The position numbers and the translations under genes are program-made. Below the pieces are notes generated by a model, which saw only the letters and a list, made by a program, of their open reading frames with translations, was not told where the DNA came from and ran no database searches. Source: Pseudomonas grandcourensis (lineage in GTDB: Bacteria > Pseudomonadota > Gammaproteobacteria > Pseudomonadales > Pseudomonadaceae). From it: a stretch of 64,000 nt of DNA. Positions 8,379 to 17,006 of the stretch are shown here, piece after piece (the first letter of the stretch is position 1; every line of letters begins with the position of its first letter). Location of the stretch: NCBI RefSeq assembly GCF_039909015.1, contig NZ_CP150919.1:224501-288500 (forward strand), in the 5' to 3' direction.

Positions 8379-9262
8379 AAAAACCGTTTCTAACCCTGGG
8401 TCGCGTGGTGTTGACCCTGCTGATCGTGAGCTTCGCCGTTGTCGTGGTCTGGCGCATGGTGATGTATTACATGTTCGCGCCCTGGACCCGCGACGGGCAT
8501 ATCCGTGCCGACATCGTGCAAATCGCGCCGGACGTGTCCGGGCTGATCCAGCAAGTGGAGGTGCGCGACAACCAGTTGGTCAAGCGCGGTCAGGTGCTGT
8601 TCAGCATTGATCCTGACCGCTTCAAGCTGGCCCTGCGCCAGGCGAAAGCGGCAGTCGCCGACCGCGAAGAAACCCTGGCCCAGGCCCAGCGCGAGGCCAA
8701 GCGAAACAAGGGCCTGGGCAACCTGGTGCCGGGTGAGCAATTGGAAGAAAGCCAGTCGAAAGTGGCCCGCGCCCAAGTGGCCTTGATGGAAGCCCAGGTG
8801 GCGGTGGACAGCGCGCAGCTCAACCTCGACCGCTCGGTGATCCGCAGCCCGGTGGACGGCTACGTCAACGACCGTGCGCCACGGGCCCAGGAGTTCGTCA
8901 GTGCCGGGCGTCCGGTGTTGTCGGTGGTCGACAGCAATTCGTTCCACATCGACGGCTATTTCGAAGAAACCAAACTGAACGGCATCCATATCGGCCAAAG
9001 CGTCGACATCCGGGTGATCGGCGACAATGCGCGCCTGCGCGGGCACGTGGAAAGCATCGTTGCCGGTATCGAAGACCGTGACCGCACCAGCGGCAATAAC
9101 CTGCTGCCCAACGTCAACCCGGCCTTCAGCTGGGTGCGGCTGGCCCAGCGGATTCCGGTGCGGATTGCCTTCGATGACGTGCCGGAAGATTTCCGCATGA
9201 TCGCCGGGCGCACCGCCACGGTATCGATCATCGACGATCAGAAGCGGGAGCCGGCGCAATGA
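8375..9262 (+). CDS. HlyD/EmrA-family periplasmic adaptor of the FUSC pump
   Basis: 295 residues: N-terminal membrane anchor (12-32), then split lipoyl/barrel-sandwich halves (WTRDGHIRADIVQIAPDVSG and SPVDGYVNDRAPRAQEFV) around a short helical hairpin (AKAAVADREETLAQAQREAKR), and a beta-barrel domain. It links the FUSC protein to the outer-membrane factor encoded next. Overlaps both neighbours by 4 nt. Confidence 0.9.
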   Translation: MKKPFLTLGRVVLTLLIVSFAVVVVWRMVMYYMFAPWTRDGHIRADIVQIAPDVSGLIQQVEVRDNQLVKRGQVLFSIDPDRFKLALRQAKAAVADREETLAQAQREAKRNKGLGNLVPGEQLEESQSKVARAQVALMEAQVAVDSAQLNLDRSVIRSPVDGYVNDRAPRAQEFVSAGRPVLSVVDSNSFHIDGYFEETKLNGIHIGQSVDIRVIGDNARLRGHVESIVAGIEDRDRTSGNNLLPNVNPAFSWVRLAQRIPVRIAFDDVPEDFRMIAGRTATVSIIDDQKREPAQ

Positions 9263-10707
9263 GCAAGGCCTCGGGTTTGGCAGTCGCCGGATTAGGCTTG
9301 CTGCTGTCGGCGTGTCAGATGGTCGGGCCGGATTATCATTTGCCTGAAGAAGCGGCTGTCCATCGTCCAGACCTCCAGGGCGATCTGGCGGTCGACGGTA
9401 AAACCGTGGTGTCCGCGCCGGTGCCGGCCGATTGGTGGCGCCTGTACAAGGACCCGCGACTCGACCAGTTGGTGCAGCAGGCCATGGCCTCCAACACCGA
9501 TTTGCGCGTGGCGGCGGCCAGTCTGTCGCGGTCTCGTGCGCAGGTAGATGAGGCCGAAGCAGCGGGTGGCTGGAGCGGCGGCGTGCAGATGGGCGCCCAG
9601 CGCTTGCAGGAGTCCGGCCAGGCTTTCCTGCTGCCGGAAAAAGTGCCGGTGGCCAACATCGGCGATATCGGCATCAGCGCGTCGTACCAGTTCGACCTGT
9701 TCGGCACCTTGCAGCGCGGCATCGAAGCGGCCAAGGCCAATGCCGATGCGACGCAGGCCGCCGCCGATACTGCACGCATCACTGTGGTGGCCGATGTGGT
9801 TCGCGCCTACACCCAAGTGTGCGCGGCCAATGAAGAGCGGGAAATCGCCCAGCATTCCCTCGACCTGCAAGCCCAGAGCACCACGCTGATCCAGCGCTTG
9901 CGCGATGCCGGGCGTGGCGACGAAACCCAAGTCACCCGCTCGCAGACCCAATTCAAATCCCTGCGCGCCGACATGCCGCGCTATGAAGCCGCCCGTCAGG
10001 CCGGGCTGTATCGCTTGTCGATGTTGCTGGCCAAGCCGGTGGACCAACTGCCGACCGGCACCGCCACCTGCGACGAGCTGCCGAAAATCGCGCAATTGAT
10101 TCCGGTGGGCGATGGCGCCGCGTTGCTCAAGCGTCGTCCCGATGTACGGCAGGCCGAGCGTCGGCTGGCGGCCTCGACGGCCGGTATCGGCGTCGCCACG
10201 GGCGAGCTGTACCCGAACATCAGCATCGGCGCGACCATCGGTACCGTCGGTATCCTGGACGATCTCGGCGATCCGTCTACCAACCGTTGGGGCTTCGGCC
10301 CGTCGCTGACCTGGAACGTGCCGACCAACGGCGCCCGGGCGCGCATCCGCGAAGCCGAAGCGGTGACCCAGGCGACCCTGGCGCATTTCGATGGGGTGGT
10401 GCTCAACGCGATTCGCGAGACCCAGACCGGTCTCGCCCAGTACACCGCGCAACTGCAACGTCGCGATGCCCTGGCGGACGCCGAACAATCGGCAAAACTG
10501 GCGGCCGACCAGACCCACCGCTTCTTCCAGGCCGGCCGCGCCTCGTTCCTGGCCGACCTGCAAGCCACCCGCACCTACATCGACGTCACGGCGCAACTGG
10601 CGGCCGCGAACACCCAGGTTGCCGCCAGTCAGATCGATTTGTTCCTCGCCTTGGGCGGCGGTTGGGAAAGCGGACGAACGCAAGCGTCGAACTCCGGCAA
10701 ACCCTGA
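9259..10707 (+). CDS. NodT-family outer-membrane efflux lipoprotein
   Basis: 482 residues. Lipoprotein signal ending LLLSACQMVGPDY, the standard N-terminus of NodT/OprM-type outer-membrane factors, followed by two OEP repeats. PADWWRLYKDPRLDQLVQQAM and RRPDVRQAERRLAASTA are family landmarks. Last gene of the MarR-FUSC-DUF1656-HlyD-NodT operon, giving a complete tripartite pump. Confidence 0.9.
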   Translation: MSKASGLAVAGLGLLLSACQMVGPDYHLPEEAAVHRPDLQGDLAVDGKTVVSAPVPADWWRLYKDPRLDQLVQQAMASNTDLRVAAASLSRSRAQVDEAEAAGGWSGGVQMGAQRLQESGQAFLLPEKVPVANIGDIGISASYQFDLFGTLQRGIEAAKANADATQAAADTARITVVADVVRAYTQVCAANEEREIAQHSLDLQAQSTTLIQRLRDAGRGDETQVTRSQTQFKSLRADMPRYEAARQAGLYRLSMLLAKPVDQLPTGTATCDELPKIAQLIPVGDGAALLKRRPDVRQAERRLAASTAGIGVATGELYPNISIGATIGTVGILDDLGDPSTNRWGFGPSLTWNVPTNGARARIREAEAVTQATLAHFDGVVLNAIRETQTGLAQYTAQLQRRDALADAEQSAKLAADQTHRFFQAGRASFLADLQATRTYIDVTAQLAAANTQVAASQIDLFLALGGGWESGRTQASNSGKP

Positions 10708-10736
10708 GGCCGTTGCTATGCTTTGAAGAGTTGGAG

Positions 10737-10764
10737 GGGCGCCCCGTGCAAAGCGCCCTTTCTT
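10737..10764 (+). terminator. Probable intrinsic terminator after the FUSC operon
   Basis: GGGCGC/GCGCCC stem (10737-10742 with 10753-10758) followed by TTTCTT. The stem is short and the T-run interrupted, so termination may be partial. Confidence 0.5.
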
Positions 10765-10800
10765 CGCACAAGGCTCGCGCAGTTCAGGGGGAAACCAATA

Positions 10801-11436
10801 ATGAAAAACCCTTATGCTCTCGGCTTCTGGTGCGCCATCGTGGCGTTGGTGCTGCTGTCGGCCACCTATTTCTACGGCATCATGCTGGCCCACCAGATCG
10901 ACAAGGCTCTGGCGTTCCTCGACAGTGCCGCCGCGCTGATTGCCGTGATGTCCATTGCGGTGGTGGCCTGGGCCTCGGTCCAGAACCAGCGCATCAAGAA
11001 AAGACAACTTGAACAAGGCAAGACCCTGGTGCTGATCTGGGACACCAAGGTGGCGCTGCGCCGTGTCGAAACGGTGTTCGACCGCTATTTCTGGGGCAGT
11101 TACTGGCAACCGGGGCGCACCTTTCAGGAAGTCATGGGCGAATTGACCGGCACGCCGCTGGAAAAAAGCCTCGAGAGCCTGAAAAAACAATGCCTGGCGC
11201 TGGACCGGCAAGTGGCTGACGACGGTCGGCACTGGCTCAGCAATGCCCGGGAACTGGCCGATGTCGCCACGGCCATGGCCCGCGAACGCTATCAACTGGA
11301 CGTCTGCGACCCGCGCGCGGAAGTGACGGGCGGGGCGGTGATCAACCGCGACTTCGAAGTGCTGGTGTACACCTGGACTGCGCGGCTCAAAAGCTTTGAT
11401 CATCAGCTGGATGAGATCGAGGTCCAGTATTCCTGA
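10801..11436 (+). CDS. Unknown protein with two N-terminal membrane segments
   Basis: 211 residues from ATG 10801 (preceded by CAGGGGGAA). Two membrane helices at about 8-28 and 40-62, then a soluble alpha-helical cytoplasmic region with the phrase VFDRYFWGSYWQPGRTFQEVMGEL. I do not recognise the family. Probably separate from the efflux operon because a hairpin lies between them. Confidence 0.7.
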   Translation: MKNPYALGFWCAIVALVLLSATYFYGIMLAHQIDKALAFLDSAAALIAVMSIAVVAWASVQNQRIKKRQLEQGKTLVLIWDTKVALRRVETVFDRYFWGSYWQPGRTFQEVMGELTGTPLEKSLESLKKQCLALDRQVADDGRHWLSNARELADVATAMARERYQLDVCDPRAEVTGGAVINRDFEVLVYTWTARLKSFDHQLDEIEVQYS

Positions 11437-11460
11437 TTTGATGTTGGTTGTTATGCCGTC

Positions 11461-11480
11461 TTCGCGAGCCTGCTCGCGAA
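11461..11480. repeat. Single REP palindrome
   Basis: TTCGCGAG-CCTG-CTCGCGAA, a perfect 8-bp inverted repeat belonging to the same REP core as the doublets elsewhere, here as one copy in the 239-bp gap before the YdgA gene. The remainder of that gap shows nothing I recognise. Confidence 0.7.
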
Positions 11481-11675
11481 GGCGATCTAACGTCCGCCGA
11501 AACTCTCCACCCGTTATGACCCCCCCCCAAGACACTCTTTCACCTTTAAACATTGAGCCGTTCGTCGCGCCCGGTGCTAATCTGCAATTCACTGTCAGCG
11601 CAGTCGAGCCGCAACCCGTCATGGGTTCAGGGAAGACGACCTCACTTTCAACAACGGACATTGAACGGGTCATAC

Positions 11676-13181
11676 ATGAATAAATCAGCAGGCGTGCTAC
11701 TGGGAATTGTTGTCGCAATCGGTGCCATCAGCGCAGGCGGGGCCTGGTTCACCGGCACCAAAATCGAAGGTGTGCTGAACACCTCGATTGCCGATGCCAA
11801 CAAGGAATTGCAAGCGGCGATGGTCGGTTCCAACGGCACTGCGTCGCTGGAACTGGTGTCGCTGGAGCGACATGTATTCAGCAGCACCGCGCACTATCGC
11901 CTGAAGGGCGAAGGCGAAATGTTCGGTGAAGCGCCGGTCGAGTTGCTGTTTGTCGATCACATCGAACATGGCCCGCTGCCGTTCTCGCGCCTGATGTCGC
12001 TCAAGTGGCTGCCGGTCCTGGCGACCAGTCACTACGAGCTGGAAAAGACCCCGCTCACCGAGAAGTGGTTTGCCGCTGCCAAGGACAAGTCCCCGCTGAC
12101 CGGCGTGGTCAATATCGGCTATGACAACGCTACCAATGGCACCTTCGAGTTGCAGCCGCTGGAAATGGCCCTGGATGACAAGTCGAGCATGAAGTTCTCC
12201 GGCCTGAGCATGGACGTCGACGCCAGCGCCAAGGCGCAGAAGGTCAAGGCCAATGGCTACATGGACAGCCTGAAGGTGACCACCGTTTCCGAAGACCAGG
12301 CGCCGGTGCAGGTTGAGTTGAACGGCCTGACCCTGGCCAGCAACCTGACAAAAAGTACCTACGGTTTCTACACCGGCGAGAACGTCGTTGAACTGGCCAG
12401 CGGCAAATCGACTTTCGGCGTCAAGCAGTCGGTGCTGGACTTCAAGAAATTCGAAATGAAGAACCTGACTGAAGAAAAAGGCAGCAACGTCTCCGGGCGT
12501 GCCGACTACAAGGTCGGCGATGTGTCCCTCAACGGCAAGACCATCGGTTCCGGTGCGCTGGCCATGAGCCTGAAGAACCTCGACATTCCGGCGACCCTGT
12601 CGTTGATGCAGGTTTACCAGAGCAAACTGCAGCCGTATGAAAGGGCGGCGGCCGAAGCAACGGCGGCCGGCCTGCCGGCGCCAGAGCTGAAGCTGACCGA
12701 AGCCGAAGAGGCGCTGCTTAAGTCCAGCCTGGAAAAACTGCTGGCGGCCGGACCACAAGTGGCCCTGGAAAACCTGTCGTTCAACACCGCCAACGGTGAG
12801 AGCCGCGCCAACATGGTGCTCGACCTGACAAAGCCACAAGCCATCGATCTGCCGACCGATCAGTTGGTCAGGCAGCTGATCGCGCTGCTGGACTTCAAAC
12901 TGCAAGTGTCCAAGGCCATGCTGGTCGATGTGCTCACCGTGCAATCGCAAATCGACGGTCAGACCGACGCCAAGCTGATTGCCGACCAGGCCACCGCCAC
13001 CGCAGACATGTTCAGCAGCATGGCGGTCGGCAGCCAACTGGCAAAACTGGACGGCAATAACATCGTCACCAATTTGCGCTACGCCAATAATCAGGTGGAC
13101 TTCAACGGCCAGAAAATGACCGTCGAAGAGTTTGCCGGTTTTGTGATGAGCAAGTTCTCAGAGGCTGGCGCCACCGAATAA
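11676..13181 (+). CDS. YdgA family protein (DUF945)
   Basis: 501 residues from ATG 11676. N-terminal signal/anchor (5-25), then WFTGTKIEGVLNTSIADAN, the start typical of DUF945/YdgA proteins. Predominantly beta-strand repeats (LNGLTLASNLTKSTYGFYTGE). Likely periplasmic, anchored in the inner membrane. Function unknown. A strong terminator follows the stop by 20 nt. Confidence 0.85.
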   Translation: MNKSAGVLLGIVVAIGAISAGGAWFTGTKIEGVLNTSIADANKELQAAMVGSNGTASLELVSLERHVFSSTAHYRLKGEGEMFGEAPVELLFVDHIEHGPLPFSRLMSLKWLPVLATSHYELEKTPLTEKWFAAAKDKSPLTGVVNIGYDNATNGTFELQPLEMALDDKSSMKFSGLSMDVDASAKAQKVKANGYMDSLKVTTVSEDQAPVQVELNGLTLASNLTKSTYGFYTGENVVELASGKSTFGVKQSVLDFKKFEMKNLTEEKGSNVSGRADYKVGDVSLNGKTIGSGALAMSLKNLDIPATLSLMQVYQSKLQPYERAAAEATAAGLPAPELKLTEAEEALLKSSLEKLLAAGPQVALENLSFNTANGESRANMVLDLTKPQAIDLPTDQLVRQLIALLDFKLQVSKAMLVDVLTVQSQIDGQTDAKLIADQATATADMFSSMAVGSQLAKLDGNNIVTNLRYANNQVDFNGQKMTVEEFAGFVMSKFSEAGATE

Positions 13182-13200
13182 CGGCGGCTGTCAGCTCTGT

Positions 13201-13240
13201 AACGCCCGGCCTCTGCATCGCGCAGGCGCCGGGCGTTTTG
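13201..13240 (+). terminator. Intrinsic terminator of the ydgA-like gene
   Basis: Perfect 10-bp stem AACGCCCGGC/GCCGGGCGTT with a 17-nt loop, running into TTTT on the plus strand. There is no T-run on the minus strand, so it serves only the plus-strand gene. Confidence 0.85.
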
Positions 13241-13253
13241 CTGTCCGGCATCT

Positions 13254-14783
13254 CTAGGGGACGTCGCGGATCAGGCGCCATGCCTCTTCCCAGGGCAACG
13301 GTTGTTTCATCCGCTCGGCGAGCATCGCCATGGCCCGGTCCATCTCGCAGGCTACCGCCGCCGATACCACGCCGTTTTTTCCGAACAAGCCGATGAACGG
13401 CGGATCGTAAGGGTCGCCCTTGAACTCGACTTCGTCCCAAGCCTCGGCGTGGCCGAGGTAGTCGTAGGTTTTACCGAAATGCCAGGTCCAGAAATACGGC
13501 ACGTCGAGGTAATGCTCGTCACCGCCCAGCATATTGGCCGCGGCGATCCGCGCCTGTTGTTGGGCCAGTCGCCAGTGTTCGATGCGCAGGTATTGGTTGT
13601 TCAGTGGGAACGTTGCGATATCGCCAGCCGCCCAGAGGCCGTTGGCCACGCGCATTGCGCCATCGACACGCAGCGAGCGGTCCTGCTCCTTCGGCAACCC
13701 GGTAAAGGCGGTAGTGGCTGGGGTGACGCCGATGCCGACCAGCACCAGATCGGCCGCCAAGCGCTGGCCGTTGTCCAGGCGCACGGCCTCGACCTTGTCC
13801 GTCCCTTCGATCCGTACCGCATTGCCCTGGGTATGAAACACGACGCCATTGGCTTCATGCCGCGCGCGAATGGCTTTGCCGACCGTGTCACCGAACTGTT
13901 TGGCAAACGGCACTTCGTGGCGGGCCAGCACGGTCACGTGCAGGCCAAGCTGACGCAGGGACGAGGCGGACTCCATGGCAATGAAACTGTCACCGATGAT
14001 CACCACCCGCTGGCCGGCGCTGGCGCTGTCCAGAATCTGCTGCGCATGGGCTTTGGAGCGCAGGACGAACACTTGCGGCAGGTCGGCGCCGGGCAGCGTC
14101 GGCGGGTTGGGCGCGCCGCCGGTGGCCAGCAGCGCGGCGTCGTATGTCAGTGATTGGCCGTCAGTCAGCCGCAGCGTCCGGTTTGGCGCATCCAGGCTTG
14201 CCACTTCGCCTCGCAGGCGCTCGATTCGCTGCTCGCGGTAAAAATCCTCGTCGCGCAGCGGCGGGACTTCGTCCAGCGGCATCTCCCCGGCGATCACGTA
14301 TTTGCTCAGCGCTGTGCGGTCGTATCCGGCATCGGCTTCACGGTCGATCAACAGCAACCGGCCGCCGAAACCTTTCTCGCGCAAACACGCAGCCGCCGCC
14401 GTGCCTGCCGCGCCAGCGCCGACAATGATGAAAGTTCGTGGGTCGTCGGTCGGTGGCGGGTGGGCCCCCGGCATCGGCTGGTCGCCGACCCAGATGTCGC
14501 CGTCACGGACTTCGAGGGGATAGCGCTTGAGGCTGTCCAGGGCTGGCGGTTCACACAGCCCGCCATCCTCGATCCGAAACTGCGCCTTGTGCCACGGACA
14601 GGTCAGGCGCCCGTGGCATATCGCGCCGTCCGCCAGCGGGGCGCCGGCGTGCGGGCATTCGGCCTGATAAGCGCGCAGTTGTTCACCGGCCCGCAACAGC
14701 AGAATCTTGCTGTCCTGGACCTGCACTTCCAGACCCCGGTCTTCGGGCACATTGGCGACACGCGCAACGCGATGCAGAGTCAT
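13254..14783 (-). CDS. Rieske-domain FAD-dependent oxidoreductase (AIF-like)
   Basis: 509 residues. Residues 1-105 form a Rieske [2Fe-2S] domain with both ligand motifs (CPHAGAPL and CPWHKAQF). Residues about 115-400 form a two-dinucleotide-binding FAD/NAD(P)H reductase (IIVGAGAAGTAAAACLREKG; GDSFIAMESA; WAAGDIATFP), followed by a reductase C-terminal domain. This matches AIFL-type and dioxygenase ferredoxin-reductase proteins that move electrons between NAD(P)H and the cluster. No dioxygenase is nearby, so the partner is unknown. Confidence 0.9.
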   Translation of the reverse strand: MTLHRVARVANVPEDRGLEVQVQDSKILLLRAGEQLRAYQAECPHAGAPLADGAICHGRLTCPWHKAQFRIEDGGLCEPPALDSLKRYPLEVRDGDIWVGDQPMPGAHPPPTDDPRTFIIVGAGAAGTAAAACLREKGFGGRLLLIDREADAGYDRTALSKYVIAGEMPLDEVPPLRDEDFYREQRIERLRGEVASLDAPNRTLRLTDGQSLTYDAALLATGGAPNPPTLPGADLPQVFVLRSKAHAQQILDSASAGQRVVIIGDSFIAMESASSLRQLGLHVTVLARHEVPFAKQFGDTVGKAIRARHEANGVVFHTQGNAVRIEGTDKVEAVRLDNGQRLAADLVLVGIGVTPATTAFTGLPKEQDRSLRVDGAMRVANGLWAAGDIATFPLNNQYLRIEHWRLAQQQARIAAANMLGGDEHYLDVPYFWTWHFGKTYDYLGHAEAWDEVEFKGDPYDPPFIGLFGKNGVVSAAVACEMDRAMAMLAERMKQPLPWEEAWRLIRDVP

Positions 14784-14922
14784 GATCGCTCTCCAGACAG
14801 ACGTTTCACTTATGAGTCTGGTACTTATCGCGAGGTTCAGCCAATTGCCCCTGCCACGGCGCGAACGGTCCGGCTATAGTTTGCACGCCGACGACGGCCC
14901 AACACGCATAAGGTGCTCCGGT

Positions 14923-15483
14923 ATGCCCCGATTGACCTCAATGAACCCTTGGCTCGCGGCCTTGGCAGTCGCCCTTTGCCTGCAGTTCCCGGCGCAGGCA
15001 CAGGAACGCTTCACCCTGAACATTCCCGGCGTCTCCGATGACCGACTGTTCACGTCGGCCGCCGCCAGCGATTCCGCGGGTTGTGGCGGGCACAACATTT
15101 CCCCGGCGTTGAACTGGAACGCCGGCCCGGCAGCCACCCAAAGCTACGCCATCGTCATGCACGACCCTGACGGCCAGAAAGGCCAGGGCGTCGATCAGTG
15201 GGTGCACTACGGCATCAAGGCCGGCACCCACCAGATCCCGGCCGGCGCAGGGAGCAAACCCGGCCTCGAGGGCGTCGGCGGTACCAACAGCAAGGCAACC
15301 ACCGGCTACATCGGCCCTTGCCCACCTGTTGGCGACAGCGCGCACCACTACATCGTCCAGATCTACGCCCTGGACCTGCCCCCGGACGCCTTGCCCGCCG
15401 GCCTGACCCGTGCGCAGTTGCTGGAAAAAATCAAAGGCCACGTCCTGAGAAACAGCAGCGTGGTGCGGCGTTATCACCGCTAA
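14923..15483 (+). CDS. YbhB/YbcL family PEBP-like periplasmic protein
   Basis: 186 residues from ATG 14923 (AAGGTG at 14910-14915). Signal peptide with cleavage after QAQ. PEBP/Raf-kinase-inhibitor-like fold: CGGHNISPALNW, HDPDG, QWVHYGI, and GYIGPCPPVGDSAHHYIVQIYALDL. The ligand is unknown. Transcribed away from the Rieske reductase with a shared 139-bp promoter region. Confidence 0.85.
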   Translation: MPRLTSMNPWLAALAVALCLQFPAQAQERFTLNIPGVSDDRLFTSAAASDSAGCGGHNISPALNWNAGPAATQSYAIVMHDPDGQKGQGVDQWVHYGIKAGTHQIPAGAGSKPGLEGVGGTNSKATTGYIGPCPPVGDSAHHYIVQIYALDLPPDALPAGLTRAQLLEKIKGHVLRNSSVVRRYHR

Positions 15484-15585
15484 CCGTCTTAGGGAATAAA
15501 CTGAGGTGCGCAGCGCTCGGGGAATTTGGCATCCCGACCCGAAAGCGCGCACTATCAGGCTATAGCCGATGCGTTGGAGGATGCC

Positions 15586-15786
15586 GTGGCAAAAAAAATC
15601 GACCGCATCGCCCAAATGCTCAACTGCCCCCAAAAGGGCGAGGAACTGCGGCGAGCGATTACCGAGAGTCGCAAGGATTTTCTGCTGAATCAGCCGGAAG
15701 AAGACGTTGTTGAAGACGACGACCTTGAAGAGGAGTTCTTCGAGGACGATGATGAGTACGACGAGTTCGACTGGACGACAGAATGA
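15586..15786 (+). CDS. Small protein with highly acidic C-terminal tail
   Basis: 66 residues from a GTG start with an ideal GGAGG 5 nt upstream. N-terminal half is a basic helical segment (KKIDRIAQMLNCPQKGEELRRAI); the last 30 residues are almost all Asp/Glu with Phe/Tyr/Trp. A terminator abuts the stop. I cannot assign a function; the acidic tail resembles a DNA-mimic or chaperone-docking tail. A longer frame from 15526 lacks a ribosome site. Confidence 0.75.
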   Translation: MAKKIDRIAQMLNCPQKGEELRRAITESRKDFLLNQPEEDVVEDDDLEEEFFEDDDEYDEFDWTTE

Positions 15787-15811
15787 AAAAAACCGCTTCG
15801 GCGGTTTTTTT
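15786..15811 (+). terminator. Intrinsic terminator of the acidic small protein gene
   Basis: AACCGC-TTC-GCGGTT hairpin flanked by seven A on the left and seven T on the right; the A-run makes it potentially bidirectional. Confidence 0.9.
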
Positions 15812-15872
15812 GTGGGCCAGGACAGCACCGGTCGGAGATTCGTTGACCCTCATGCAGGGAATGGAACACTAT

Positions 15873-15894
15873 AAGGTACTTTTTTTAGTACCTT
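15873..15894. promoter_or_regulatory. Palindromic operator of the Phd/ParE toxin-antitoxin operon
   Basis: Perfect 8-bp inverted repeat AAGGTACT / AGTACCTT with a T6 spacer, ending 10 bp before the antitoxin ATG. Phd/YefM antitoxins bind such palindromes overlapping their promoter; assignment by position and symmetry. Confidence 0.6.
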
Positions 15895-15904
15895 TGGAGC
15901 CGTC

Positions 15905-16204
15905 ATGGAGCAGCTACTTGCAAGCCGTTCGGTCAGTATCACCGAGCTCAAGCGCAGCCCGAGCACTGTCATCGAGCAAGCGGGTTCCGAGCCTGTTGCC
16001 GTGCTCAACCACAATCGCCCTGCCGCCTATCTTTTACCGCACGCGGCCTATCAACAGCTGCTGGATCGGCTGCATGCTGCCGAACTTCGTGAGGCCATTG
16101 CGGCCAGCCGCAACGATCCGCGTCCGGCCATTGCTGCCGATACCGTGTTTGCCGAGCTTGATGCGCTGATAGATGAGGTAGCAGCCGAGCAAAGCCGACC
16201 ATGA
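15905..16204 (+). CDS. Phd/YefM-family antitoxin
   Basis: 99 residues. N-terminal Phd fold with SVSITELKRSPSTVIEQAGSEPVAVLNHNRPAAYLL, and an acidic, flexible C-terminal tail for toxin binding. Overlaps the toxin gene by 4 nt (ATGA), so they are co-translated. Second toxin-antitoxin pair of the window, of a different antitoxin class from the one at 5.2 kb. Confidence 0.85.
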   Translation: MEQLLASRSVSITELKRSPSTVIEQAGSEPVAVLNHNRPAAYLLPHAAYQQLLDRLHAAELREAIAASRNDPRPAIAADTVFAELDALIDEVAAEQSRP

Positions 16205-16509
16205 GGCAATTGCTTTTCTCTGCATTGGCACGGGACGATCTGCTGCAAGTCGCTCGTTTTATCGCCCGAGACAACCCTGAACGGGCCCGGACGTTTGTGC
16301 GCGAGCTACGCACGCAGTGCACAGGATTGATCGAACAACCGAACCTGGGTGTTTCAAGAGACGATTGCGCCAAGGGATTGCGAATGCTTGCCCATGGCCG
16401 ATATCTGGTTTTCTACTGTTTGATGGGCGACGAGATCAAGATCGAACGCGTACTGCATAGTGCGAGAGACATCGCCCGGCTGTTTGAAAAAAACAGCATT
16501 GATCATTAG
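16201..16509 (+). CDS. RelE/ParE-family toxin
   Basis: 102 residues. [30 protein letters not shown] at the N-terminus and [32 protein letters not shown] at the C-terminus are the ParE/RelE core, in the ParE-like layout. Coupled to the Phd antitoxin. Exact target unproven. Confidence 0.85.
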   Translation: MRQLLFSALARDDLLQVARFIARDNPERARTFVRELRTQCTGLIEQPNLGVSRDDCAKGLRMLAHGRYLVFYCLMGDEIKIERVLHSARDIARLFEKNSIDH

Positions 16510-16532
16510 GCGCCAAGCTTTCAAACACGCAC

Positions 16533-16564
16533 AAAAAAGCCCCAGACCCATAAGGCCTGAGGCT
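16533..16564 (-). terminator. Intrinsic terminator of tRNA-Arg
   Basis: Read on the minus strand, AGCCTCAG pairs with CTGGGGCT (one mismatch) and is followed by TTTTTT. It lies 17 nt after the tRNA 3' end. Confidence 0.7.
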
Positions 16565-16580
16565 TTCTCGTTACAACGTA

Positions 16581-16657
16581 TGGTGCACCAGGCGGGATTC
16601 GAACCCACGACCCCTGCCTTCGGAGGGCAGTACTCTATCCAGCTGAGCTACTGGTGC
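16581..16657 (-). tRNA. tRNA-Arg (anticodon CCG)
   Basis: 77 nt including encoded CCA. The acceptor stem GCACCAG pairs with CTGGTGC, the D-arm contains AGCTGGATAGA, the anticodon stem CTGCC/GGCAG encloses loop CTCCGAA (anticodon CCG), and the T-arm carries GGTTCGAATCC. No integrase or duplicated 3' end is seen nearby, so this tRNA is not occupied by an island in this window. Confidence 0.95.
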
Positions 16658-16834
16658 AGCGGGCGCCATGATACGCATATGCACTGCGGGCGTCCATGCT
16701 GCTGAATCGCCTGCGTTTTTTTAAAGCTGTAACGCGCGTTTGCTACGTTGATCAGAAAAAATAGGCAAAAGCGTCGTTTTCGTTCTTTTTTTCGAACAGG
16801 CTATTGTCCTTTACCCCCTTTGATCCTAGGATTC

Positions 16835-16850
16835 GTTTGAGATTTCAAAC
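16835..16850. promoter_or_regulatory. Candidate operator upstream of gabD, within a 349-bp gene-free gap
   Basis: GTTTGA-GATT-TCAAAC, a perfect 6-4-6 palindrome 157 bp before the gabD start. The surrounding gap (16658-17006) has no convincing gene: it holds AT-rich stretches and probably the gabDT promoter. Which regulator binds (for example a LysR or GabR type) is unknown. Confidence 0.45.
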
Positions 16851-17006
16851 GCTCTTGTCTGGGTGCTGAACCGCACGATTTGAATCAGTGCGCTATTTAT
16901 GTGCTTCAGCCCGGTGAATGATTTCCCTGACGGCAGCCTATCGAGGCGCCTTTCTACAATCATAATTTGCTCCGCATTCATTGCGGTGCTGTTAAGGAAA
17001 GCCGAC

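Noticed and set aside
9292..11718. 808-codon open frame on the minus strand
   Set aside because: It lies antisense to the NodT gene and its neighbours; the product is His/Gly/Gln/Arg-rich, the usual mirror of high-GC coding DNA, and plus-strand genes there have clear families and ribosome sites.
16581..16657. tRNA-Arg as an island attachment site
   Set aside because: No integrase gene and no second copy of the tRNA 3' end are visible in the window.
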